Below, in pieces: positions 1 to 11,823 of a DNA stretch of 64,000 bases. The notes under the pieces were generated by a model that saw only the letters and a program-made list of their open reading frames with translations, searched no databases and had not been told where the DNA came from. The stretch comes from Dipteris shenzhenensis (lineage: Eukaryota > Polypodiophyta > Polypodiopsida > Gleicheniales): NCBI GenBank assembly GCA_047967505.1, contig CM106539.1; one strand, given 5' to 3'. Position 1 is the stretch's first letter, and each line of letters opens with the position of its first letter. The position numbers and the translations under genes were made by a program.

Positions 1-62
1 ATATATGTGTTTGAGTATTGTACATAACTGGGGTTAAGGCACAGTGACCTTTAACCCCCACA
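1..62 (-). repeat. Inverted fragment of the copia-1 LTR family, cut by window start
   Basis: These bases are the reverse complement, with a few mismatches, of the first 62 bases of the LTR at 1009-1179, including its TGTGGGGGTTAAAGG start. The LTR start (TG on the minus strand) lies at 62 and the copy runs left out of the window. No polypurine tract lies at 63 onward, so it is a 5' LTR or solo LTR of a minus-strand copy, not a 3' LTR. Confidence 0.85.
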
Positions 63-1008
63 TGTATGCCCCAGCGTGCAGATAGCACCACCTGACCTTT
101 TGGAGGAGGCTATCAGAGTGTCTTTCGGATGTGACTCCTAGATTGTTGGAGGGGACTTCAACAACCTAGAGTTTGGGGAAGACAAGTAGAGCGGCGCCTC
201 CTTCTTTGAGATGCCAGTAGTAGTAGAGCTTCTTAGCATCTAGGAGTAGTTCATTTTCATGATCAGTGGTGGTAGAGTCCCATGGCGAGAGCCAAATTTT
301 AGCAGGATACCTGATAGACTTTAGTAGGATACCTGGCAGCCTCCTCTTCTCCTTCAGATAGAGGAGACATGATGGACTACTTGAAAGACTAGATTGTTTC
401 TAGATTGGGGACTGGGCACTGCACAGAGGCGGATCTACCAAGATTCTGCCAGGTACCACGATGTTAGACCACTCTCCAATAGTACTTCACTTAGATCAGC
501 CCCGCCGAGGTCTTCCCCAAAAGGGGGTCCGCATTCCAAAGCACCTCCTGCACAACGAGGAGATCCAACAGGTCATGGCATGGATTTGGGAGTAGTCACC
601 GTGCAAGGGTTGGGCTTTGTGGGTGGCCAATGCAATCTAGAGGAGTACTAAGAGAAGTTGCAGACGCATGCCCTTAGGCGGAGGAGGACTCTTAAATAGC
701 TCAAGTGGGCTTTGAGGATAGACCTCACCTCCATAGAGTGGGGATTCAGGTTCTCAGTGGCTTAGCGACAGGTTCGAGCGTGCTCGCCTTGAGCTTCAGA
801 ACACAAAGATTTGGCAGGCTGAGTTCTCTTATCACTCCTCTCGGGCCATAGGAGATTCGTGAGTGGGGGAGTGAATTTGGCTTCAGATGGATACCGCAGG
901 GCTAGACAATGAGATACCTCGGATGCCAGGTTGGTATTGACATTATAATAAAGTAGCAGCTCGCCCCAGTCCTTAAGAGTGTTCGGCATAGGCTTCTCTA
1001 CTAGAGCT
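63..1008 (+). pseudogene. LINE relic, endonuclease C-terminal part and linker
   Basis: Translation in several frames shows remnants of plant L1-type LINE ORF2. Around 145-185 the residues VGGDFNNLEFGEDK match the conserved GDFN motif of the AP-like endonuclease with its usual following residues. Around 725-850 a basic, alpha-helical stretch ending in a WQAEFSYHSSRAIGDS-like string resembles the linker between endonuclease and reverse transcriptase. Stops and frameshifts are frequent. The 3' flank of the inserted copia element at 6856 continues with LINE RT C-terminal sequence, so the element is interrupted, and the central RT is missing. Confidence 0.6.
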
Positions 1009-1179
1009 TGTGGGGGTTAAAGGTCGCTGCGCCTTTACCCCGGTTATGTACAATACTCAAACACATATATAAATGAATGAAAAAGAAGATTAGGGTGGTT
1101 CTGCACCCACAAAAACTTGTGTGGCTCTCTATTTCTCTCTCTCCCTCTTCCGTTCTTGCTTCCGTTGAGAGCACTCTCA
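1009..1179 (+). repeat. 5' LTR of copia-1
   Basis: Starts TGTGGGGGTTAAAGG and ends CTCTCA, 171 bp. It contains a TATATAA box near 1065, the probable promoter core, and a CT-rich stretch downstream. Very short for a copia LTR. Confidence 0.95.
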
Positions 1180-1181
1180 AC

Positions 1182-1193
1182 TGGTATCAGAGC
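1182..1193 (+). other. Primer-binding site of copia-1
   Basis: TGGTATCAGAGC is the classic plant copia site complementary to the 3' end of initiator methionine tRNA. It lies two bases after the LTR end. Confidence 0.93.
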
Positions 1194-2636
1194 TCGGGTG
1201 ATCTACCTGAGCATGCGTGAATGCCTAGAAGCTCAGCAGCTCTGTGGGAGGAAGGAGAAGCACTGTGGGAAGCTTTGTGGTGACTTTTCTTGCATCCGAG
1301 TGTGCAAAGACCTTGGAGGAACTTTTTGGAAAAGTCACTTTGGTTTTGCGAAGTGGTTTTGAGAGCCTATTAAGTGTTTTCAAAGAAAAAGTCGTTTTTT
1401 GAGCTTTTCCATGTTCCGTTCGATGACAGAGACTCTGTATTGACTTGTAGAGGCAACTATTGCTTGCTTTTGGTGTCCACTTCACTTCAAGAGCTTGGAA
1501 ACACCTTCATTCTTGAATCTGGGATCATTTCATTGGATTTCTGACTCACTGTGTCAGTTTCTGCGTTTTTTGGCCCGGGTGTTGGAACTCAAGTTTGGAG
1601 CAGCCATTTGCAGATCTGTCAGTTCCGGTGGACTCAGGAGGTCCTAAACCTTCTATGTTGTTCATCATTTGCACTCCGGTGAAGTTTACAAATAGCTCTG
1701 TTTCCAAAAAAGTTTTTCAGTCCGTGTTGGACCCAGTGATTGAGACCACGGTTTCCAAAACCGTCTGTCCCATTGCCTTCTAGACACCCAAAAACCCCTA
1801 CCTACCAGTTCTTACGTGATTCGGTGGAGGATTTTCAGAGTTATAGATCTCTGTGTATTCGATTTCGTCTCTCTGTTATGCATTTTTCATTCTAAGGTTT
1901 TGAAACCTTAGATTTATGCCACATGGTAGTGGCTAAGTGTTGACTCCCATTTCTCACTCATCGGTTGGGATTTTGGAGTTCGGGCAAAAGAGAGATATTT
2001 GCAAATTTTCTTGCTGAGTCCAATTATGCAATGGCACCCATGTTTTGAGGCATCTCAAGTTCTATATTCAGTAGTGGTCTTTTTCATGGGACCATGATTT
2101 CTTGAGCATACCTTATGTAGATCACTCTGGTTGCAGTTTGAGTGTGTGCTCATTTGTGGTGTGCATTAGGTTGCAGTGGATGATTTATAGGCCATTTGGA
2201 TGCATTGCGGTCCTTATTGGATGCACTGATAGGCCCAAATTGCCTTGTGGGATGCTATTTTTTATGGACGCTTTGCACATGGATGCTATATTATGCTGAG
2301 GGACAGCTTTGACACATTGCAGGTGATGCACTGATAGTGTTATGCTCTCTTGGATGAGATATTATTGATGCATATGCCCATGAATGGTATTTATGCTTGA
2401 GCCATTTGGCACTTATTGGCATTTTGGATTGCCATTGCAGTTGGCATTTTCTTTTGGGCTAGATTTGCTCATATGGATGCATAGTACATGCACATGAGTC
2501 AGCTGCATCTTTTGATGCTTTGAGCTTTGAGTTTTGGTGATATTTCAATCTATTGTGGCATACACATTTGGGCGCACCATTTGCATTTGCATTTGGGTGC
2601 ACCATTTGCATTTGGGATTTTTGCTTCATTTGCATC
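1194..2636 (+). other. Untranslated leader of copia-1
   Basis: About 1.44 kb between primer-binding site and gag with no convincing reading frame. The last part (2470-2640) is rich in repeated TTTGCATTTGGGTGCACC-like units just before the gag ATG at 2637. Confidence 0.75.
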
Positions 2637-5600
2637 ATGGCATCCTCTTCCATGTCTGAAAAGGAGTTTTTTAGCATTAAAAAGTTTGATGGGACAAACT
2701 TTCCTTTGTGGAAAGAACAAATAAGGGATGTGCTTATTCAAAAGAAGCAGATTAAACCCTTGGCAGGGATTGAAGCTAAGCCTGCAAATATGTCTGAGGA
2801 TGATTGGAATGAGTTGGATGCATTAGCAAAATCTACTATTAGACTTCATCTTGCAGAGTCAGTTTATTTCACAGTAGTAAATGAGCAGACTACAGAAGAT
2901 TTGTGGAAGAAACTATGTAATACTTATGAAAAGGAAACTACCTCTAATAAAGTTTACCTCATGAAGAGGTTGTTTGAGCTGCAGATGAAGGAAGGGGTCT
3001 CCATTGCTTCTCACTTGAATGAATTCAATATTATTTTCAGCCAGCTTTAGGCTCAGAAGATGAATTTTGATGCGGAGACTAAGGCAATATTTCTCTTATG
3101 TTCATTGCCATCCTCACGGGATACCTTCCGTATAGCTGTCAGTAACTCTGCACCTGGTGGAGTACTAAAATTTGATGATGTTGTGGGTAGCTTGTTGGCC
3201 GAGGAGATTACACGGAAGTCTATGGACGGCAACAAGCAGGATGCAGCCTTAAATGTGCAAAGGGGTGGATCACAGTTCAGGGGGAAGTCCCAAGAAAGAG
3301 GGAAGTCTCGTAGCAAATCCAGGGCACGGAACGTTGAGTGTTACTACTGTGGCAAGAAGGGCCATATGAAAAAGGATTGCTACAAGCTAAAAAGAGAGCA
3401 AAAGGATAAGAAAAAGAATGCAAATTGGGGTGCAAATCAGAAGAAAGAGAGTCCAAGAGAGGACAAAGGAAAAGTGAAGATCGAGGAGATCAATGCAGTC
3501 ACACATGATAGTGACAATGACGTTCTCTTCATGTCTAGTTTATCTGCAGAGTTGCTTACCACTTCAGATGATGCATATTCCCAGGATTGGAGTTTGGATT
3601 CTAGTGCTTCATTCCATGTCACTTCCCATAGGGAATGGTTCTCCACTTATGACAGTGGAAAGACAGGTTGTGTGCATCTTGGAAATGACTATGCATGTGA
3701 CATAGTGGGAGTAGGTGACATAAAGTTTTCTTTTGCAAATGGGTCTGCATTTATTTTGAAACATGTGAGACATGTGCCTAAGTTGACCAAAAGTCTTATT
3801 TCAGTGGGTCTACTAGATGATGCTAGCTTTCACACCACTTTTGGCTTTCAGAGTCGGAAAATTTAGAAGGGCTCTATGCTTTTGGCCAGGGGTGCCAAGT
3901 GTGGGACTTTGTATCCCTTACATGTATCAAGGGTATTTGATCATGTTGTTGCAATAACCGAGCAGCCAAGCACTTCTTTGTGGCATTGCAGGTTGGGGCA
4001 CATGAGCCAGAATGGAATGAAACTCTTATGCCATTTGGTTTATGTACCGCATTTGAGTTTCTCTGATTTTGATTTTTGTGAGCACTGTCTCTATGGGAAG
4101 CAGACTAAATCAGCCCATAAAAGAAGGGGAAAGAAAGAGTTTGAAAAGCTTGATTTGGTGCATTCACATGTATGTGGTCCCATGCCTACACGGTCATTAG
4201 GCGGGGCTGAATACTATGTGACATTCATTGATGATGCAACTAGGAAAGTGTGGGCTTATGCTATAGCTCGGAAGAGTGATGTGTTCTAGGTATTTCAAAA
4301 ATGGCTGGCCTTGGTTGAGAATCAGTCAAGTAGAACGCTTAAATGTCTACGGACTAACAATGGTGGAGAGTATCTCTCTCATGACTTTCAACATTTCTAT
4401 GATACACGTGGGATTAAGAGGGAGCTCACATCCCCTCGTACTCCAAAGCAAAATCCAGTTGCAGAAAAGATGAACCGTACCATTCAAGAAAGGTTGCAAT
4501 GCATGCTTTCCAATGTAAGTCTTTTTGGTGGTTTTTGGGCTGAGGCAATGAAGACTGCAGTGCATGTGATCAATAGATCACCTAGTAAGAGTTTGGATGG
4601 TGGTATTCCTAAAGAGGCATGGAGTGGCAAGAAGCCCTCTTACTCTCATTTGCGTATATTTGGGTGTGAGGCATATGCACATGTGCCGAAAGAGCTTCGA
4701 AAGAAGCTAGATCCTAAGTCTAGGAAATGCATCTTTCTGGGTTATGGTAAAAGTGGAGAGATGGGCTATCATCTCTGAAATCCAGAAGCAAAGAAAATCA
4801 TACGCAGCCATGATGTAGTCTTTAATGAGAAGAAGATGCATAAGGCACCCGTGAGGGATGTTGAAATGAGGAGAATCACTTTCCAAGATGTGAATCCACC
4901 TACATATGTTGATAGACAGCAAGCTGTCCATGCACCAAATGTGCAAGAAATGGTACCACCAAGTACTCCCACAGGTATACAATCAAGGGTAAATGATGGA
5001 TCATCTATTGGTGGAAATGATGAGCCAAATGTGGCTGATATGCAGGTGGGACAGCAAGCTGAAATGCCCTTGAGAATATCATCTAGAGTGTCTAGATTGC
5101 CTGATAGGTTTGTTCTAGGGGTAGACTCTGTGATGCTTACTGATTGTAGGGAGCCTTCTTGCTACAAAGAGGCTATGATGCACAAGGATCAACGCAAGTT
5201 GGAGTATGCTATGTAATCAGAGATGAGTTCACTTATGAAGAATAAGACTTGGGACTTGGTTTCTTTACAAGGCCCATTTGGTCGCTAAAGGGTTCAAGCA
5301 AGAGAAGGGTGTGGACTTTGATGAGATATTCTCTCCGGTTGTGAAGATGACCACACTTAGATGCATGCTTGGACTAGTGGCAGCAGAGGATATGGAGCTT
5401 ATGCAGATGGATGTCAAGACAGCTTTCTTGCATGGGGATTTGCATGAGGAAATTTACATGGTGCAGCCGGAAGGCTTTGAAGAAAAGGGCAAAGAGCATT
5501 TAGTTTGCAAGCTCAAGAAGAGTCTCTATGGTCTTAAGCAAGCGCCTAGAGAATGGTATCAGAAGTTTGATGCCTTCATTCGGTCCCAGGATTTTAGAAG

Positions 5601-6627
5601 GAGTGAAATTGATCACTGCCTCTACACTAAAAGGGCTAAGGATAATAGCCTGATACTCCTGACACTATATGTGGATGATATGCTATTGGCTAGCAAGAAT
5701 ACTTATTAGCTAGATGCATTAAAGGCCAAGTTGCATGAGGCCTTTGATATGAAGGATTTGGGAGTTGCAGGTCATATTCTTGGTATGCGCATCATGCATG
5801 ATCGAAGTAGGAAACTCCTTTGGCTTTCACAGAAGGAGTATGTTACAAAAGTATTGCAACATTTCAATATGGAGGGGGGGAAGGCAGTGAGTACTCCATT
5901 GCCTCCATATGTGAAACTGAGTCATACAGATAGTCCCAAATCAGATGAGGAGAGGGCCATGATGGCCAAGGTTCCTTATGCATCAGTGGTTGGGAGTCTT
6001 ATGTATGCTATGATAGCTACTAGACCAGACATTGCATTTGCAGTGGGAGTTGTTAGCCGATATATGGCTAATCCAGGAAAGAGGCATTGGGAGGCAGTTA
6101 AGTGCATCATGAGGTACATGAAGGGTACCAAGGAGATGTGCATCTGCTTTGGTAAAGGAGACATGCATGTACTTGGGTACACAGATTCAGACTATGCAGG
6201 GCATGTGGATAGTAGGAGATCCACTTCTAGTTATGTGTTCACCTTTGCAGGTGGTGCAGTGTCATGGATGTCTCGTGCACAGAAGTGCATTGCTTTGTCT
6301 ACCACAGAGGCTGAGTGTGTTGCAGCCACAGAGGGTTGCAAGGAGGCTATATGGCTTGATCGGCTAGTGGGAGATTTGGGGATTCATACAGGTGTACCAA
6401 CATTGCATAGTGATTCCATGAGTGCTATTCAGCTAGCACAGAATCCGGTCTTTCATGCAAAGACCAAACACATTGAGGTCAAGTACCATTTCATCAGGGA
6501 GGTACTTGAGGACAAGCGCATAGAGCTTGTCAAGGTTCATACAGATGATAACCCTGCAGATATGCTGACGAAGAGTCTACCTAGTCAGTGGTTTGAGTAT
6601 TGTCGTGTATTGATGGGCATTGGATAG
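2637..6627 (+). pseudogene. gag-pol polyprotein of copia-1, broken
   Basis: One long frame from ATG 2637 encodes a Gag with a DUF4219/UBN2-like start (KKFDGTNFPLWKEQI), a CCHC zinc knuckle (CYYCGKKGHMKKDC, 3339-3380), protease, integrase with HHCC region (3980-4110), RT (YVDD at 5668-5679) and RNase H (YTDSDYAG, STTEAE). Stops interrupt at about 3048, 3864, 4287, 4776, 5214 and 5707. The protease active site reads DSS instead of DSG (about 3597-3605). In the integrase DDE triad the first Asp is His (4167-4169) and the second Asp is Asn (4356-4358), while the Glu is kept. Near 5270 roughly 35 codons of the RT fingers are deleted and the frame shifts, joining KNKTWDLVSL directly to HLVAKGF. The protein cannot be made whole. 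Confidence 0.93.
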
Positions 6628-6669
6628 TATGCTCACTAGTTGTTCTCCCTTAAAGGCACATTGTCCTTT

Positions 6670-6680
6670 AAGTGGGAGGT
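6670..6680 (+). other. Polypurine tract of copia-1
   Basis: AAGTGGGAGGT immediately precedes the TG of the 3' LTR, the expected place for plus-strand priming. Confidence 0.85.
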
Positions 6681-6850
6681 TGTGGGGGTTAAAGGTCGCT
6701 GTGCCTTTACCCGGTTATGTACAATACTCAAACACATATATAAATGAATGAAAAAGAAGATTAGGGTGGTTCTGCACCCACCAAAACTTGTGTGACTCTC
6801 TGTTTCTCTCTCTCCCTCTTCCGTTCTTACTTCCGTTGAGAGCATTCTCA
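6681..6850 (+). repeat. 3' LTR of copia-1
   Basis: 170 bp, TGTGGGGGTTAAAGG to ATTCTCA, near-identical to 1009-1179. The 5-bp repeat GAGCT follows at 6851-6855. Confidence 0.95.
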
Positions 6851-6855
6851 GAGCT

Positions 6856-7300
6856 CCGGCCAACTCTCCCTAGTAGGTCATACCTTTGTGGCAAACCAGG
6901 TCCTTCTTGCCACGGTTTGGTATATCGCCTCCTATTGGTGTTTTCACAAAGGATGCATTGGGAAGCTCTGATGGTTGGTTCAAAACTTCCTTTGGGTAGC
7001 TCGGATGGCACGAGGAATACTTAAGCCCATGTAACTTGAAAAATGGTTATCATGCTGCAGGGATTGGGAGGCTTGGATATCATTGATCTAGAGATGCAAA
7101 GAAAAGCCCTCCTAGGAAAATTGGTTATTTGAATCCTCACCCTAGGTGCAGAGCCTTGGAAGCTCCTCTTATAGCGAGGGCTTCTCAGGAACACCCCACA
7201 CTTTGTTCCTTGGACCTATGATTCAGCGGAGCCAATGCGCTAAGGGAATCATAGGACCATTATTCGCCTCACACAGTTTGTCATAGGTGTGAATGACACA
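6856..7300 (+). pseudogene. LINE relic, RT C-terminal region
   Basis: Continuing the LINE interrupted at 1008: frames around 6860-6990 read LSLVGHTFVANQVLLATVWYIASYW followed by FLW, matching the thumb region of plant LINE RT (usually LAGR...NQVL). Around 7050-7170 a GLGGLDIIDLEMQRKALLGKL-like string in shifted frames and EPWKLLL match the following conserved block. It is full of stops. The RT core expected between 1008 and 6856 is absent. Confidence 0.6.
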
Positions 7301-8637
7301 AATGCCATGATGGATGGGTTCACATGCACACTGTCAAGTATGAGGCCGAATGTTGTTGCATTGATGATGTTGAAGAATGTCCTTGAGCGAGACTATAGGA
7401 GTATCTTTTGGAATTAATGATCCAAGAAGGTCTAGAATGGACGGAAGAGGGATACAGAGTTGGGAGAATTACGTGTTATCATTGCCAAGGTACTACGTGT
7501 CTATTTCTTTCTCTTCAAATAGCTCCTCTTTTTTCAAGAGTTTTGTAGTTGGCTGCTGCAACAATAAAAATAACAGTGTCCTTAATTTCTATGCATTTCT
7601 AAGCAGGGCAATGGGTTATTAAAGAAGGGCTTGGAGAACAATGGTTACAAAGTGGGAATGTTCTAAATTGATGATGTGAAGGAGTTCTCTCTAGAGGTTG
7701 AAGAAGAAGAAGTTTGAGCAACACCTGATGTTAGTCTTGGATCAAAGCTACTAGAAACTATTCTTTGAAATCAAACAACCTGAGTTGGATCAAAGCCACT
7801 AGAACCATTCTTTGAATCAAATAATCTGAGTTGGATGAACAAATTCTACCATTTTTAAGAGCTGTATTTTACGACAGCCTATAGTCTAATCAGACAGATG
7901 GATTGGTGGTTTGCAGGCATTACGACCAGTTGGTAGCATGAGTGGCAATCTATAAAACTATAATTATGATCTATAAGAGAAATCGAGCGACCATGATAAT
8001 CACCCAAAAGATGATGAGAATTTGAATTTCACCTAGTGCACTGCTCATAGTGACTTTACTGACGTTGGATTATGATTAAATGACTATTGACATTCTAGTA
8101 ATATGCTAGTATCTTATCTATTCACGAGACTTATCTTGGCGCTCATATTCTCGATGTCAATATTCTCAGTCTTATCTCAGTACCCAGGGAAGGGCCCGTT
8201 CCCTCAGATTATAGCTCTTTGAGGAAAGAAGTGTGCCGCCTCCTCGCCCACACTATGTGTGGTTATAATAATTATATATTATATATTATTATATAAATAT
8301 TTTCAATTGCTCGTCCATTCAAAATTTCTTGTTTTCAATCAGAATTCTTACAACATTCCTCTCTTTTAATGCATGTTATCGATGCGAGGGAGCAAAGAAA
8401 TCCAAGATGGATGCAAGATCAAAGGATGATGACACCTTTATTCATATGATTGTAGTCCACATGACAATATTGTATAGACTTCAATGAGGATCAATTATTA
8501 TATAGCCTTATTTATGTATTTGTTGGATTTCAGCTTCGAAAATATGGACATCATGAAATCAATAATAAATCACTACCCCTGACATTTGTAGGGAGGATCA
8601 GGTCCTATCGGACCCTGTGTCGTGTCTCATGTCTACC
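7301..8637. other. No gene seen; AT-rich intergenic sequence
   Basis: No reading frame here has recognisable content. A near-palindromic A/T run lies at 8260-8310 and would form a hairpin or behave as an AT repeat. Confidence 0.5.
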
Positions 8638-8970
8638 CTTTTTTTTTTTTAATTTTCAAAGAAAGGAACCTTCTATTAATGCTTGAAAGAATTCATACAA
8701 AACAATAGCCCCGAAGGTGCTGAATATGGGAAAAAAACCAAAAAAGGCTGAAAGAAAAGACCAACCTATTCTAGAGAAACCCAACACACTATCTAGGGGA
8801 TCTTTGGTACTGTGGCTAACAACCAGGTGGGGGGGACTAAACAACTAGTGATTCCCTCGCAGAGTGAAGTTGTAGAAAACTCCTACATGCCAAGCCTTGT
8901 AGAATCGAGCACGCCTCTCGATAGTTGCCCTAGAGTGTGGAGTCCCATGCTCCTAGGTGGAGCATAGAGT
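8638..8970 (-). mobile_element. Probable 3' end of a LINE, minus strand
   Basis: On the minus strand the segment ends in a run of about 11 A (T run at 8640-8651), preceded by a T-rich untranslated tail of the sort seen at plant L1 3' ends. No clear RT coding remains, and the 5' limit is not visible. Confidence 0.45.
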
Positions 8971-9792
8971 GTATATGATAGATGGCGACCAGGGTAGTCG
9001 AGGGTGAAACCAGATGCTCACCCATCACGAGACTGCAATCAGCAACCCAAATATTCCAAGTAGTGATACTGGCTACCACCTCCCAAATGTTTCATGAGAT
9101 TCTCCATCGACTCCAATTTTCACAAAATATCCTGCTGCTGAACGCACTGATCATGTTGTCAAAGCGAGTGCTTCATTCCATGGTAAATCTGCACGGTATG
9201 GGTCTCTTACATCTCATTTAGTGATCAAAAAGTTGGTCCTCTATACCGTAGTTAGTACATTTTTTTGCATTTAGTTTGTTTTTTGTACCTTAGCTCCACT
9301 ATTTTTCTTTGCTACACCTGCTCAACACGGATATATTTTTGAATTTTGTTGCTCCCTTCCCACAATTACATGCCCACATCTGTCCACCTTTATAATCTTC
9401 TCTGGGCTTTTCCGGCACAAATGAAAGTTAGGCATTTTTTTCTACACCTCTCAAATCATCATGCTTTGGATTCATGTCTGTGAACCAACGGCAGTGACCA
9501 CCCAGTTAGATGTCCCGCATAGTCTCTTTGCTAAGGCTTCGCTGTTGTCCAGACCTAGAGGGATACATACATTTCTTTTTGGCCGAGCTTGATATGTTGT
9601 TTTTGCCTTTACTCATGAATTTGAGAGTTCATGGCGCTCTATTGTGCCACTCTGGTTTTTCAAAATACACCGATCATATTGTGATATCCATCATTAGAAC
9701 TGTCTACATTAGTTGTTACTGATGCGACGTTGATAGTTAGTGTCATCGAACCTTTGCATAAACAACATTGAAAAGAGAAATATTTTACTGAT
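8971..9792. other. No gene seen
   Basis: Only short, unrelated frames; nothing recognised. Confidence 0.4.
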
Positions 9793-11442
9793 TTGAGTAA
9801 TTTTATCTTAACTATGCATATCATTTGCTTAGGTACACTTGCTGCCTTTGGTTATTCATATGCAGACAAAAGTGCATCACCTCTTAGTCCACGATTAACT
9901 CCCTTTGACATTGGTAGTCCTAGCATGCCTCCAAAAGAAAATCTTTTGAAAATTCACCTATTAAGAAAACCCCAAGATGTTCATTGAAGCATTGTTTCCA
10001 AGAAGTAGCACAGGAAGCATATGCTCAAGGTAAATTTGTTTTGCATCTTTTTTATGTCCAATTGAGAAATTTTTGTTTAATGAATTACTTTTTTTTTTGG
10101 TTACAGCGAAGAAGCTTGTTTGGGAAAACCCAAAATATGCTAGTTTTAAGTCAACCATAACAATTCATGTTCAACATACAAATGCACCTAGGAAATCAAA
10201 CCATGAAGATCCTAAAGCTACACCACCTAAAAGAGAGATGAAAAATGTCATAATCATTGATTAACAATGTTGTATGTTAAGATAGAATTTGGAGTATTGT
10301 GACAACTACAATGGCTAAGAAAAGTCTTTGAAATATTGAAAACTAAGCGACATGAGAATTTACTATTTTTCCTTATGTTCAATCTTGAAAAGTTTGAAAA
10401 TTTATTTTTGTACTCATCCCACTTAAGTATCCCACATTCTTGAAGGGAGACTTAACAAATAGGTTTTGCTCTCACACGGTCACTTTGCTCATTCCTTCCA
10501 CTTACATCCACCAATTGGTTAATTTCTTGCAAATTGGAGAGTTCTATAGAATAGAAGGAGCCTCTATTGTTTTGAGACGTCCAAGTAAAGGTGGAACGTA
10601 GATTCTCTTTACTTGTGGATGCAACAACTTGCATCATTAGAGGAGAGCCTTTTGAAGGGAATCTATGTTTGTTGCCAGACCATCCTCTATGCACATACGT
10701 CTCTTAGGCTTCGAAAATGATTAACTTTGGCAAGTTGAGTATTTCAAATGTGCCGGGGATCATTGCAATTGTGATTATCAAAGTGGCAAATGAAGAAGGC
10801 ATGGTAGATCAAATCATTGTTGCCGACGGCCCACGAGATGAGGATAGAGCTGCAATAAGTTAAAATCTCACACTATTGTTTCATCAAACAAAATTTTAAG
10901 TATTTGCCTAAATTTAGCATGCATGCAATGTGCATCTATCTTTTGTGAATGAAAGGAAATCTACGTTGACTCAACTGGTGCAAGAATTCAATGATGAGGG
11001 TCTGGTTACATACATCTTAAAGAATGTGTCATTCTTAAAGGCAAAAAAAACAATTTGTGTCTTTGACTTTACAATCTTGGTAGATGTGCCTGATGGACCA
11101 ACCAAGGATGCTTTGCAGCTAGCATTCACTAGTCAAGTCTCTCGACTAGGATATGGAACCAAGGTACATATGATTTTATTATCATTTTGCAAATTCGTAG
11201 TCACAACAAATACTAACTTCTAATTTGTTCCACAATTGCAGGTCTTTGGAATTTTATACTTCACAAATGTACATGCCGATCTTGTGAAGCATGTGTGCAA
11301 GACTTGTGGAGGATTTCGAGTGAGTAGAGACCCTCTTCATCCATATTTCTATCCTTGCAAGGGACCTCAAAATGTTGAACAAGTTCCTAGCTTAATAGGA
11401 GACATTGTCCAACGAAATGGTGAACAAGTTCCTGTTCATTAA
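9793..11442 (+). other. Unrecognised reading frames with intron-like breaks
   Basis: Three short frames are separated by sequences that look like introns: a TTTGCTTAG acceptor near 9832, a GTAAAT donor near 10027 with a TTACAG acceptor near 10105, and a GTACAT donor near 11163 with a TTGCAG acceptor near 11241. The frame at 10930-11163 (VLVDVPDGPTKDALQL-like) joins to a frame at 11242-11440 with a short CKTCGG cysteine motif. No family was recognised. It sits directly upstream of the Helentron relic and could be another part of that element, a captured host fragment, or a decayed gene. Confidence 0.3.
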
Positions 11443-11823
11443 GGGGTCCATATGTGGATATTAGACTATCCTTAGGTGTTCCTTTCATTCAAATGTATGA
11501 AGAAGATCTAATGATGGCTCGAGGCAAGCTAAAATCTTGCAAGCCTAGTGGAAGCTCCATTATTAATAGATCTAGATTTGTAATTACTTATGAGCCGAAT
11601 GCATGATAAATTGATTATTCTTTGAGAGCTATTACTTTTTGCTTCCATATTGTTGAAAAGATTTTCCTCTTGGATTTACTTTGAAGTCCTCAAATACTTC
11701 AATTTTGTTGACTAGGAAATGGATCTAGAAGTACTTTTACAAAAAAGAGAACTAGCAAAGGACAAACAATTTATTCAGGCAAATCCTATAAACACAAATG
11801 TAGTGAATTGTATTCTTTAATTC

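Larger units (their letters stand above)
1009..6850 (+). mobile_element. Ty1/copia LTR retrotransposon, full structure, defective (copia-1)
   Basis: Two LTRs of about 170 bp (TG...CA) bound the element, and identical 5-bp target duplications GAGCT flank it (1004-1008 and 6851-6855). Directly after the 5' LTR is a primer-binding site complementary to initiator methionine tRNA; directly before the 3' LTR is a purine tract. The domain order gag, protease, integrase, RT, RNase H defines Ty1/copia. The reading frame has six in-frame stops, a frameshift and altered catalytic residues, so it is non-autonomous now. The LTRs differ at about 6 substitutions and one indel, suggesting an insertion that is not very old. 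Resemblance to TNT1/Tork-type elements is my impression only. Confidence 0.95.
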
